Source: Cerrena zonata (Eukaryota > Basidiomycota > Agaricomycetes > Polyporales > Cerrenaceae). From it: a stretch of DNA of 64,000 bases. The position numbers and the translations under genes are program-made. Position 1 is the stretch's first letter. Each line of letters opens with the position of its first letter. The stretch is from the NCBI GenBank assembly GCA_038087015.1, contig JASBNA010000007.1, forward strand, positions 1,674,001 through 1,738,000. Direction: 5' to 3'. Shown in pieces: positions 1 to 9,857 of the stretch. The notes beneath the pieces are model-generated. The model was not told the DNA's origin. It searched no databases and saw nothing but the letters and a program-made list of their open reading frames with translations.

Positions 1-69
1 CAGGTACAGCAATCCGCTCCTTGGTAAAGTCCAAATCTCCAAACGAAGGCAGGCAGCCTGCGCAGCACG

Positions 70-1562
70 TTATCTATGAGACGAATTATCTGTTGCACGC
101 ATTGTATCCTTTATGTGCGTTGGAAGGATGGCGTCGTCCACGGAGTGATGGCGAATCGAATCCGTCGACCCATTGAATTGATACGCAGTATAGGTGGTCA
201 TAGCAAAGTCCTCCTGCGGTAGGGTAATATGACTTGTTGATTCCGTAAATGTATTCACTCGAGCATGCAGACGACGCATATTGAGCAATACGTGAGAGCC
301 CTGAGATATAAAGTAAGTTGACAGAGGTAAGTAAACCGAATCGATACTTACACAAAAGGAGATGATAGACAGTGCCCATCTGAGATGAAGCGCCATATAT
401 CAGCGATGACTTTGAGGGGATTCAATCAATGATCTTACTTGAAGCATAACGGCGCGAGCGGAGAATTCTTGAGCTGGAACATTAGCATGTTAAGCAGTAA
501 AACTCCTTTTCGCAACAGAGACATAAGCATGGTACTGTTAAAGGCAGCGTAGACACGTACCGAACATCAAGGCATAAGCCCATATCCCATCTCTGAGAAG
601 CATGAAAACAACGGTATCTTTAGGCGTCTTGCGCATGATTGTACCAAGGAACTTCCACATAGTGAGAGCAAATAGTACTGTTTGAAACGAAAGTGGGGCA
701 ATCCTGTTGAAAATGAAATGAATTAGATTGAGGGTTAACTGAGTATTGAGTTGTACACACCATGATGCAATAAATAAAGTAGGTGCCAAAGTCGCCACGC
801 AACCTAACTGTAGATCAAACACCGTTCGAGCTGAAGTATATCCCTGGCCGACGGCGGCCACAACGGTCTCGCAAGCGAGAAATAATGAAAGTACTCTGAG
901 CAACCGTCTGTTCTGTCCGAAGATTGCATATACTAACAATTCTAAAATTAAACATCTTTATCAAATCATAAACTGAGAAGAACGTACTGCGAATCATCAG
1001 GACACATTCCACTACAAAGATGAGAGACAGTGTGAGGAAGCATTCATATACGATGAACCCCCGACAAACAGCATGAGAGAATCCATGTTTATTATGGTCA
1101 TTGGTCGAAAGGAAGAGCAATGACCTATTTAATTTTAGTTCACAATCATTTCGGTATCGTGATATTACGACTTACGCAAGGGACAGCATTCCAAAGTGCC
1201 GAATGTATAAGTAAGCCCAATTGACCCATGTCCACGGGACGCTGTGATGTTGCGGAGGAGTTTGTCAGACGTCATTAGTACAGGATACAATCCCTTGCTT
1301 ACCCCCATATGAGTTCAATCTGTCACGTCATTTGTAAGCACAAACGGGTGGGGGACAGCGATATACGGTGAACTTGCCTCGTCTCCAAGATTTATCAAGA
1401 CATCGTAAACGACGAAGCACACAGCTGACACTACATACACCTGTCAACCCTCATGAAGGCCGAAATAAAATCATGTATGGGCTTACCACTGACCCATTGA
1501 GTCGCTTGAGCGTCGCGAAACAATGAGATATATACATCTGCGGGGCTTTCGACAGCCGTCAT
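70..1562 (-). CDS. DUF6533-family multipass membrane protein
   Basis: Basidiomycete integral membrane protein of unknown function. I read it from ATG at 1562-1560 through at least seven introns to the stop at 70-72. The family core is clear: SAVCFVVYDVLINLGDE, then IELIWGVPWTWVNWAYLYIRH, then a hydrophobic stretch FIVYECFLTLSLIFVVECV, then IYAIFGQNRRLLRVLSLFLA. Near the C-terminus DGIWAYALMFG joins LLLNMLMFQLKNSPLAP and WALSIISFCGSHVLLNMR. Several membrane helices are evident and the tail (about 60 residues) is polar. Two splicing details stand out: one intron (1320-1377) has a GC donor (GACGAG/GCAAGT), and it is followed by a 17-nt exon (1303-1319). The junction after MFG only keeps frame if the acceptor is GCGAAAAG at about 500, so that boundary is less certain. 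Family assignment is confident; the role is unknown, and nothing nearby suggests one. Confidence 0.78.
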
Positions 1563-1897
1563 AGACAGAAGGTGTGAGTAGAGTACGGCATGAGATGGAA
1601 GGGAAAACTATAACTCAAAGAGAGATCGAGTTTAAGTATATCGTCGTGACGTATGAGGCTTGCTACACTGCCCGATATCACGATGATCTTGGGGGTTTCA
1701 TCAGAAGAATCATCGGTAAGCTCGTGGCCTAAACCGTCCGCAATGTAGACGATCACCTTGACAATACCGACGCCCGACCCACTAGTGTTCCGTGCGAGAG
1801 GAACATCGGGAACTAAGACCACGTTGCTCTTCAACGGATGCTGCAAAATCGGGATGCTAAGCGTTTGATATTTATACCCTTGCCTCCCGCTCTTCAT
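1559..1897 (-). other. Open reading frame just upstream of the DUF6533 gene, possibly not coding
   Basis: A 112-codon open frame on the same strand as the DUF6533 gene. Its TGA overlaps that gene's ATG (ATGA). Composition is mixed polar and hydrophobic, with a stretch GVGIVKVIVYIADGLG and an acidic TDDSSDETP segment. I recognise no family. It could be an exon of an unrecognised gene, an upstream ORF in the 5' leader, or chance. No splice partner was found. Confidence 0.15.
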
Positions 1898-3974
1898 CTT
1901 TCCATGCAGTCGCCCAAAACACCGGAGCTGCGAGAGAGATCAGGAAGCCGGAGGTAACTTGGTCATCAAGATGTGTAATACAGAGAGAGAATAGGATAGT
2001 AAACGAGACCAGTTGGAAGTCAAGTGCATGTACATTGGATGACTTTCCATAAGCCTTCTATCCTATTTTGGGCTCTAAATCCTATTTCTACCTACATATA
2101 TGGAAGTTAATCAGCGGGAGTTGTTCTAAATTTCGGGATTAGCGATGAGGCTGAGTCTCAAACTTCTATCCGGCATCATCGGCGAATGAATGCCGGGAAG
2201 CCAGAGCGTCTGAGGGCCAGTTCTCATTTCAAATTACAGGCGCCTTTCCTATCCAGGAGAGAGCCGTCTAGCATAGACGGTTACATCTACAAAGGGGGTA
2301 CCCCCTCCCTCTGTAGATTTGGCGTTCTATTTCTAAATTCCCGCTCCCAATTAGGAAGGTCACTTTCCACCTGTGTCAAATATGTCAGGGCAACATAGTT
2401 TCAGCTCTACATGAGGTGCTTTTTATCTTAATATACCTTTTTAATGTATGAGAAATATTTCTGTAGGTTAAATGTTATGTTTAAGGGTAAAAAATCGCAA
2501 TCATGTAATGTTTCGGGTGGAACACTTATTGTTCAATAAGGTTGCCTTATTCTGTTGTGCCATCCCTAGGCAATGAAGAGAAATGATAGAGATTCCACCT
2601 CTTGTTGAGAAAAATTGTGGTAGTACTTTTGCGACTTTGTCTTTTGTAACGTATATAGGCTTAGCTATCCGCCATAGGTAGCCTCACACACTTACACGCG
2701 CACGCTGAAGTTCTCACCTTGGTCAACGATGCTTGAATGAAGTAGAAAAGTGGCATATTTTACTTCATGATTATCTTTCCCGTGCCGCCCTTAGTTCCCC
2801 AAAGCCGAAAGTCGTATGTGAACTCGCAGCTTCACCTAGCATTTACCTATGCTGCCGTCGATTTCAATTTGAAGAGCGGTCGAACGTTATCTAATCTAAT
2901 CACGGTAGTGCTGTGCAACCTGCGGCTAATCGGTCCGTTCAGCGCCGGAGCTGCTCCAAATATGCCTGTAAAGTGAGCTCCAAAGCCACTGACCTCTGGC
3001 CTTCGTTATGGGCTTTCAATGAGTGTATATCAACAAAACAAAAGTATATATCTCATATCACGGTCAAAACATTGCTTAATATGCACTCTTCCCTTTACCA
3101 TGGCCGAAGTTACAATATGCTGAGTCAGCATACCAACACTCCAAGTAAGGGAAATCTAGATCTAAACTCCGAATCATTGTCCGATTTACAGCTAGAAATC
3201 TAGAACTAGAATAGAACGCTTATGGAAAGTCATCCATTGATCTTTACTACTACTGTGTGAGGCTGCGGAGTTCTGAATCCAAGTCGTGTGGTGTTGATGG
3301 ACCTTGAAAAGTTGATGGACTATAGACGGCGGCCGTTGAGGATAGCGAACAGGGGTACCACCTATCACCTCAAGATTTCACAGTGGACATACTAAAGACG
3401 ATAATTTATTTGGTACTGTATAAGGGCTTGATGTGGTTGTTACCGGATGTTGACTTGTCAAGTTTGCTTGGCCGGCAAAGGGTTGATGAGCAACAACCGA
3501 GTTGCTTATACTTCCTTTGCACTAACATAGTAGACTTTGAAATGAGTGGGGGCTGGTAGGTACCTGAGAGTGTCGCCAGAGGGTGCGATGATCGTCAGTA
3601 GAAGACCAACACTAACGATATAAAGTTAGTTGACGTTGTAGTCCAAGTCTAAGTATGGGCGTTGGGCGTTCCGAGCGAGTCAGGTATTTCCTAGTCAGGA
3701 ACTATTCTTCACTGCTCAACCCCATTACACCATAGTGCTACGACTCGAAATACTGTTTAATAAGAGCACTAGAGCTCGAGGAGCCGCTTTTCCACCTAAT
3801 AACGGGTCGATCCTATTTTAACTTCGAAAAGTAGCATCGTCATTTCCCGATCAGCTACAGCCTGAGGCTGAGCGGATGGTTCTTTCCCCAAGCTTGAGTG
3901 AATTGACAAGTCCTAGTCATCGGACTACCGACCGGCAGGAAGAGAGTCGTCAACGTAACACCAAACCTCTCCCG
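1563..3974. other. Intergenic, no supported gene
   Basis: Apart from the uncertain frame at 1559-1897, I see only short open frames without conserved motifs or convincing splice structure. The interval contains the divergent promoters of the DUF6533 gene (left) and SET-TAD3 (right). No repeat family or tRNA was recognised. Confidence 0.5.
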
Positions 3975-5830
3975 ATGTCAACAGTATGTACGTAAATAAA
4001 TCTTGCGGAGCTCAATGTTTCGTTCAACACTTTTTCTAGACATCTAAACATAGAGCTCCCGAGCACCTGAATGTTGCGGGTTGTCGCATAGCATACACAG
4101 AGGGTAAAGGACGAGGCGTCTTTGGTGAGTTGGAATCTGGGAGACATTTCCTTCTACAATATCTGATTTTATATCAGCATCTAGGTCTATCCCGGCACAA
4201 ACCGTCGTAGAAATTAGTCCTGTGCTCCTGCTCAACAAAGATGAGTACGAAAGTTACGGGAAACATACCGTTATAGCTCATTACACTTTCAAATGGCCAG
4301 ACGGCAGGATGGCATTGGCACTAGGTCTCGGTATGTATCATACTTTGGCCCGATCGCTGATTCTACAAAACCCGCTGATATGCATATCCCCTATAGGTTC
4401 ACTATTCAACCACTCTGATAGACCAAACGTATCATTCAACCTGGATACTGTATCAGAATCTATTCGATATACCACTTCCCGAGCGGTTCCACCTGATGAA
4501 GAACTTTGTATCTTTTACGGTCATAACCTCTGGTTCGACCCTGTTGGTGTCAACCCTGCTGATCACGCAGTCGAGGCAGAACTCGAAGACGGATGGGGAG
4601 GTCTTTCCCATATTCGTGACGATACAGAAGGTGCAGATACTTCTCCGCGCTGGGAGCTGGTCGAGGGAAATCCCCAAGACATCATATCGGAAGATTTACT
4701 ACCGTTTGTGAGGACGAAAGTAACACCAGATGATCCTGAGGAAGAAGAAATGCATGCTGTCCAAACCGGTGAGATTTCTTACTCGTTTTTTCCCTAACAA
4801 GACAACTGATGATGTCTTGTAGTAGAAGCATGGGTTGTCGACATTCCTGAACAACGGCAGATAGCTACTATGCTCAAGTGAGTCCTACTTGTGTTTCCTT
4901 TTTGCGAGTATGTTCTCCATGTATTTGCAGGTGGCTCAGGACGTCTGGTCTTGGGGATGACTCTGCCTCGCATCTAAAGCGTATACGCAAAAAGCCAATC
5001 CAACAATACCAGTTCCCTCCTTTTAACTCTCATCTCAGCTTCACCCGAACCACCCACTCTTCCAGACGATATAAATTTACCAGCTCCTTATCTCGTAACG
5101 GTGCCGAAGTTACCTGCTCTCACTCATACTTCGCTGAAACTCAAGTCTACCCTCTGGCCAACGATCTACGCCCCCAGAAGGAAAAATGAAGTAGAATCAT
5201 GGTCGAGAGGTAAACTCGAGTGGGCTTGGGAAGCTATGAAAACTGTGGTTGCAGAAGCAAAAATTGTCAAGGCAAACGGCGAGGTGGGACATTACAAAAA
5301 AACCTTTGAATTCAGCTCACGATGATACGCCGTAGCATCCTCTGGTTGCTTACGTTTCTGAGCCTTTCGAAGAAGAAATCAAAGAAGCGACACAGCTGAC
5401 TAAGTCTTTCCTGTCGCATGATACACGAAAGTCGACCTGTCATCCTCTCCGGCACGCTGCCCTCAATGCCATTCGAGCGATCGCAGATTATCGTTCCAAG
5501 GAAACGCAAGATGGTGATCCACCAGTTGCAGGACTCGCGGGAGCGCAGGAATCAGAAGAGCGGCGCAACGGTTCACACTACCTATTAACCTCACTGACAG
5601 TCTTCTTGTCACATGAACCATGTATAATGTGCAGTATGGCATTACTCCACTCTCGAGTGAAGGAGATCGTGTACCTGATACCGATGGAAAGGACGGGTGG
5701 TTGCGGGAGTATGACTTGTGTTCCAAAGCTCGAAGGTGTAAATCATCGTTATGGAATCATGCGATGGAGGCATGGAGTGGGCGGAATATTGGCAGACGGT
5801 CTCGAGTTTGACGAGCGAGAGGATGCTTAG
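3975..5830 (+). CDS. TAD3: SET-domain / tRNA adenosine deaminase subunit TAD3 fusion
   Basis: The N-terminal part is a SET domain (about residues 10-150): GKGRGVFASRSIPAQ, the active-site FNHSDRPNV, and DEELCIFYG. After an acidic linker the frame continues into TAD3: EAWVVDIPEQ, HLKRIRK, VPKLPALTH, STLWPTIYAPRR, HPLRHAALNAIRAIAD and HEPCIMCSMALLHSR. TAD3 pairs with TAD2 to deaminate wobble A34 of tRNAs to inosine. The first zinc motif reads H-A-A, not H-A-E, as expected for the non-catalytic subunit; PCxxC is intact. Exons: 3975-3983, 4040-4124, 4178-4330, 4397-4768, 4823-4877, 4931-4980, 5039-5283, 5336-5830, giving 487 residues. The 4981-5038 segment can be removed as a 58-nt intron, but that deletes the conserved RIRK; if it is retained, one base in the A5 run at 4990-4994 breaks frame. 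The first exon codes only M-S-T. Confidence 0.8.
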
Positions 5831-5971
5831 CAGTAGCAGAGAAAAGTAAATTAGAAGTGTAGAATATCGACGCCCAATTGGGCAATCTAAACTGTACATG
5901 TCATCAGTGGGACAATGTCCAAATATGTGTAGGATTAACGTACCAGCGTGGTCATAGTATAAACTATACCT

Positions 5972-6505
5972 TTACCAGAACTCTCTTCGCTGCTGGCGAA
6001 TAGCATGGTTTATCGCCTTCTTGTCACCCCATTTGTCCCTATTCGTCTGATGCTCTGCCTCCCAAGTCCTCTTTAACCTCTTCTTATCCGCCGACTTCAA
6101 TGGTGCCTGCATCATCACGAACCGCTGTGTGCAGTTGAACTCTCTAGCCAGCTTCGCTGTAGTCCACTTATCCGGGTCTGACCTCCTCAGCTCGATCAAT
6201 TTTGCCAAGTCCTCATCAGACATACGTGGTTTTGTCTTCTCGGCTCTCAGGTTTGGTGGCAGGCTCGAGAGAGGCGATGAAGAATTGCGGAGCAGTGGCG
6301 AAGCGGGGTTTGTGGTGTATGATAATGGTGAAGGAGATGTTGGAGGAGGTCGATGAATGAAAGTCAAATCTTCAGAAACCTGTTGATAGGTGGCATGCGA
6401 GTTGTTCTCTAGAGGGTCCCGTGGCCTATATGGAGGCCTCTCTGGGAGACGAGAGGCATAACGACGGAAGATAGGTTGTAGGAGTGACCGTGTTTTCATG
6501 GTCAT
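5972..6505 (-). CDS. Mitochondrial large-ribosomal-subunit protein mL58 (yeast MRPL20 type)
   Basis: Single-exon gene of 177 residues. The N-terminus (TRSLLQPIFRRYASRLPE) is rich in Arg and hydroxyl residues and lacks acids, as in a mitochondrial targeting peptide. A proline/serine-rich linker follows to about residue 85. The conserved part begins at RMSDEDLAKLIELRRSDPDK, continues with WTTAKLAREFNCTQRFV, and ends with WGDKKAINHAIRQQRREFW. This is the pattern of the fungal MRP-L20 family, a structural component of the mitochondrial large subunit. The first ATG (6505) and a second two codons later both fit. The gene lies tail-to-tail with SET-TAD3, 141 bp apart. Confidence 0.85.
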   Translation of the reverse strand: MTMKTRSLLQPIFRRYASRLPERPPYRPRDPLENNSHATYQQVSEDLTFIHRPPPTSPSPLSYTTNPASPLLRNSSSPLSSLPPNLRAEKTKPRMSDEDLAKLIELRRSDPDKWTTAKLAREFNCTQRFVMMQAPLKSADKKRLKRTWEAEHQTNRDKWGDKKAINHAIRQQRREFW

Positions 6506-6705
6506 GATGATGGTGTCAGTGAGTGCAGCAAGTCTACACTTCGAAAGTTCAAGGCAGCGCTTCCAACCACAGGCGCTCTCTTTTCTTTATCCGAAGGCTC
6601 TTTTTAGCAGTTGTGAATGTTCGAAATGAGAACTTCAGGAAGTACGAGCTGACTCGATTTTGTTAAAGAGTAGAGATACTACGAGTATATAATTGATGAT
6701 TTAAA

Positions 6706-7159
6706 TTATGCAGATCCGTTTTCTACATGTGCCAAATCTCCTTCCGTTCTACTCGGCAGCGGCACTACCGTTGTTTCTCCATGTCGAAACCTTCTAACCC
6801 CAATCCTAGTAATTCTTAACTTCGTTTTACAATTCGGATCCGGACAAGCAATGTCTGTGTCTGTTGACATCCAGTCATTGGGAGATGTGACACGTTGTTT
6901 TGCCGCCAACAATGGTAGGACGGCAGCTGGATCGTTCCGGAATATTAGTACAACGCTATTCGCATGTTAACAATCCCTCTATACCTAGAGAGTAGATGGA
7001 GAATCCTTGACCAGGAGGAAGCTTCAGCATTTCTCCTTCCAAGATAAAATGATCGCCTTCTTTTGCTCCGCATAAGATGCGTTCGTCTGGTGGACATATG
7101 ACCTCCACTCGCAGGTCGTAGAGTTCAAATGAATCGTCTGCGACTGCGGTTGATAGCAT
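6706..7159 (-). CDS. Small TIGR04076-like protein
   Basis: Two exons, 7159-6985 and 6926-6706, joined by a 58-nt intron in phase 1, giving about 131 residues. Visible features are YDLRVEVICPPDERILCGA, then KEGDHFILEGEMLKLPPGQG, FSIYSL, and after the intron AAVLPLLAAKQRV, DWMSTDTDIACPDPNC and LRITRIG. The combination of a short beta-rich N-terminus, a GDxF motif, a Pro-Gly-x-Gly turn and a CPDP motif followed by a beta strand matches the TIGR04076 family as I remember it. The biochemical function is unknown. The start was chosen as the ATG directly before the conserved strand; nothing conserved lies further upstream. Confidence 0.6.
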
Positions 7160-7347
7160 GCTGGTAGTGGTCTGCGGTTAAGATGAAGGTCTTGGCCTAG
7201 CAGGAAACCAATCCTGAGATGATGTTCGGTGATCAACATGTTCAGCGTAGTCGGCGTCTCCGATGTATAATGCAATATGCGATATGGACATAGCTGCAGA
7301 ATATGCAAGAAAGCTACAGCAAATGGTGGAAAACATACAGATCAAGG

Positions 7348-8436
7348 TTACCACTTCGGTTTCCGTTGGGCTAACTTCGCCCTCAGTGTATTCCTACCCT
7401 TAGCTCCCCTAACAGTTTGCAACTCCTTAAACTTCTTCTTGGCGTAACTCTTCGCCTCAGCGTCGTCCACAAGTTCATCCACGAGAGTTCGTTTCCTGTG
7501 ATTTCTCGACAGGTTGTCCCCACTCGCGGTGCCAAATGGTGTAGATTCCGGAATAATGGTACCAATCTGAAATTATGAAGGGGGGTGTTAAATCCTTTTT
7601 CTATTCAATTAGAATAAATAAAAGCGAACTTACAGCGAAGTGTTTCGGCAGTCCTTTGATTCCCTTCCCTTCTCCCTCTTCTTTACGGTAGAACCTTTTA
7701 GGGTCGAGTTGGTTACGAAGTCGTAACGCTTCGACTTCGCGGTATAGCTTCGGTAGATCCGCCTCGGCAGGCGCAGGAAGATCAAACCATCCTGGACCAG
7801 CCGTTTTATTCTTTTGCTATATGGTTAGAGGGGTGTGAGTACCACCAACAGGCGAGAAAGGAAGGATCATACTGCTTTCTTTTCTTTCTTGGTCAATGGC
7901 TTCCCAGATTTCGAGAGTTCTGGTACTATGCGTGTGACATGGGGTGCTTTGAGTTTCGACGAACTCTTTTCGACCTGCTCAGCATCTAAATCTCGGAGTT
8001 TTGATGGACCTGCTTGATTAGAGTCTATTTCAATATATGTCGCTGGTAGTAATCCAGGGTCCAGTAGAGGAAGCGGCCTGGTTGTAGAGTTAATTAAAAA
8101 AAGGGTTGGGTATTGCCTGCCGAGAGCTCACTTTTCGTCTTCCTCTTCATCTAGTTTGATAACTTCGTCCCCTTCTGCAAAGTCATCATTATCCCTAGAC
8201 TGCTGTTTTGCACTTAGAGCCCGAGCTGCATTTTGTCTGGCCTTCTCTAGTAGTGAATCGAGGTACTCTTGGGTAATTTCTTCATCCGAAGAGGTGTCCG
8301 ACGAATTTGAATCCGAGTCTGAATCCGAAGAGTCGCTGGATGAAGATGGACAAGAACGAGATGAAGAGTGAGAGACGACCTCAATATCTTCTGGAAGTGC
8401 TTTCCCTTTCCCTTTGTCGAAGGAAGAAACAGACAT
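7348..8436 (-). CDS. FCF2: rRNA-processing protein FCF2 (DNTTIP2/TDIF2 C-terminal family)
   Basis: Nucleolar factor of the small-subunit processome needed for early pre-rRNA cleavages. Four exons are joined by introns at about 8131-8080, 7874-7817 and 7633-7567. The N-terminus is acidic and Ser-rich (SSSSDSSDSDSDSNSSD, then KLDEEEDEK). The conserved domain runs from KKEKKAQKNKTAGPGWFDLP through LYREVEALRLRNQLDPKRFY, GLPKHFAIGTIIPE and HRKRTLVDELVDDAEAKSY, to a basic end KAKLAQRKPKW-like. The motifs GPGWFDLP, LDPKRFYR and RKRTLVDEL are diagnostic. The ATG at 8436 begins the acidic region; an alternative start is not needed. It is divergent from COQ5 with a 165-bp shared upstream region. Confidence 0.88.
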
Positions 8437-8601
8437 CGTGGTGGATGGAAGGGATCAGGCAGTAATTTTTTTGAAAATGGAAATATCGGGTATGTACAAG
8501 TTGGAGGTCAAGATCGACATCACAAAATGGGCGCCTCCCTCAACTTTCCGTTCTTCCGAGACCGTCGTGACGAAGTACAGTAAGGCACTCACTTGACCAC
8601 C
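8437..8601. promoter_or_regulatory. Short divergent promoter between FCF2 and COQ5
   Basis: Only 165 bp separate the two start codons, so the core promoters and 5' leaders of the ribosome-biogenesis gene and the ubiquinone gene must share this segment. No clear TATA box is visible. Confidence 0.5.
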
Positions 8602-9685
8602 ATGCAGTCTATGTCGCGGAATATCTTACGTTCGACATGTCGACAAACAAAACCGCGTAGGGCTCTTGCACGGTTCGCCCATACCAACCCACAGTCGAAC
8701 GAACCTGGACCATCACGGACAACCCACTTCGGATTCCAAACCGTTCCAGAGGAAGCGAAGGAATCTCTCGTCAAGAATGTCTTCAGCTCTGTTGCGTCAT
8801 CATACGATGTTATGAACGATGCTATGTCTCTTGGTGTTCATAGACTTTGGAAAGATGATTATGTGTCATCACTAAAGCCTGGTCGCAAAGGACCAATGCG
8901 CTGTATTGACTTAGCAGGTGGTACTGGCGACATTGCGCTCCGTATCCTCGATCATGCTAGGGAAAATTACGCCGACCGAGAGACCACTGTGGATGTTGTC
9001 GATATCAACGCTGAAATGCTTAAAGAGGGTTACAAGCGATTCAAGAAGACGATGTACCACAATAGTAAGCGAACAGTTCCAGGTGCTGGTTTCTCGAAAT
9101 GATAGCTCACACATATTTAGCACCACAGGTTCGCTTTATCGAGTCGAATGCTCAAGCATTGCCCGAGGACGTATTCCCCTCCAATACATATGATCTGTAT
9201 ACCATTGCCTTCGGAATTCGAAACTGCACATCGATACCTGACGTGTTGAATGAGGCTTATCGTGTCCTCAAACCCGGGGCTACATTCACTTGTTTAGAAT
9301 TCAGCAAAGTCAACAATCCTTTGCTTAGCATGTATGCTTCGATATTGTCGTCACATTTCATATCACAAATTAACGTGAGATCTTTAGGGTGTATGATCAA
9401 TGGTCATTCCAAGTCATCCCAATCATGGGTACAGTCCTTGCTGGGGACCGTGACTCTTACCAGTACCTCGTCGAGTCAATTAGACGGTTCCCGACGCAAC
9501 CTGAGTTCGCGCAAATGATTGCGGACGCCGGATTTGCAACAGGCGGCATGCACGAAGGCAGAGGGGGCGCTTGGCGAGATTTGTGGGGAGGTATTGCCTT
9601 CCATACATACTGGTGTGAAAGTTTAAAACGTGAAAAGTACCTACGTTGCGCTATACATATTGCTACATTGTCTCTTGTTTTTTGA
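8602..9685 (+). CDS. COQ5: COQ5, 2-methoxy-6-polyprenyl-1,4-benzoquinol methylase, with altered C-terminus
   Basis: SAM-dependent C-methyltransferase of ubiquinone synthesis in the mitochondrial matrix. Exons are 8602-9064, 9121-9331 and 9388-9685. A basic presequence ([20 protein letters not shown]) precedes the UbiE-type core: [28 protein letters not shown], the SAM site [42 protein letters not shown] and [12 protein letters not shown]. The end of the family is normally a short Gly-Val-Lys-Val-like tail. Here a tandem duplication of ATAC (9603-9610) shifts the frame just after IAFHT. The ancestral-looking Gly-Val-Lys-Val-stop (TAA at 9624) is out of frame, and translation runs on 25 residues to TGA at 9683-9685. 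The catalytic domain is intact. Confidence 0.9.
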
Positions 9686-9857
9686 GATTGGACTTATTGT
9701 ACTTTGTGGCTGCGTTACAGAAGGTCGTGTGGCTGTAAACGCGCAATAGACGCGTGACGCCTTTAGAGACAGGCGTACAACTCGAGGCGCATCTACTCTT
9801 CAACTACCACCACCATCTCTTCTGATTGTGCTCCCATTCTCTGAGAGATCATCCCTA

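Noticed and set aside
490..560. A frame break in the DUF6533 gene after MFG
   Set aside because: An acceptor at GCGAAAAG restores the frame and yields the expected LLLNMLMFQLKNSPLAP segment.
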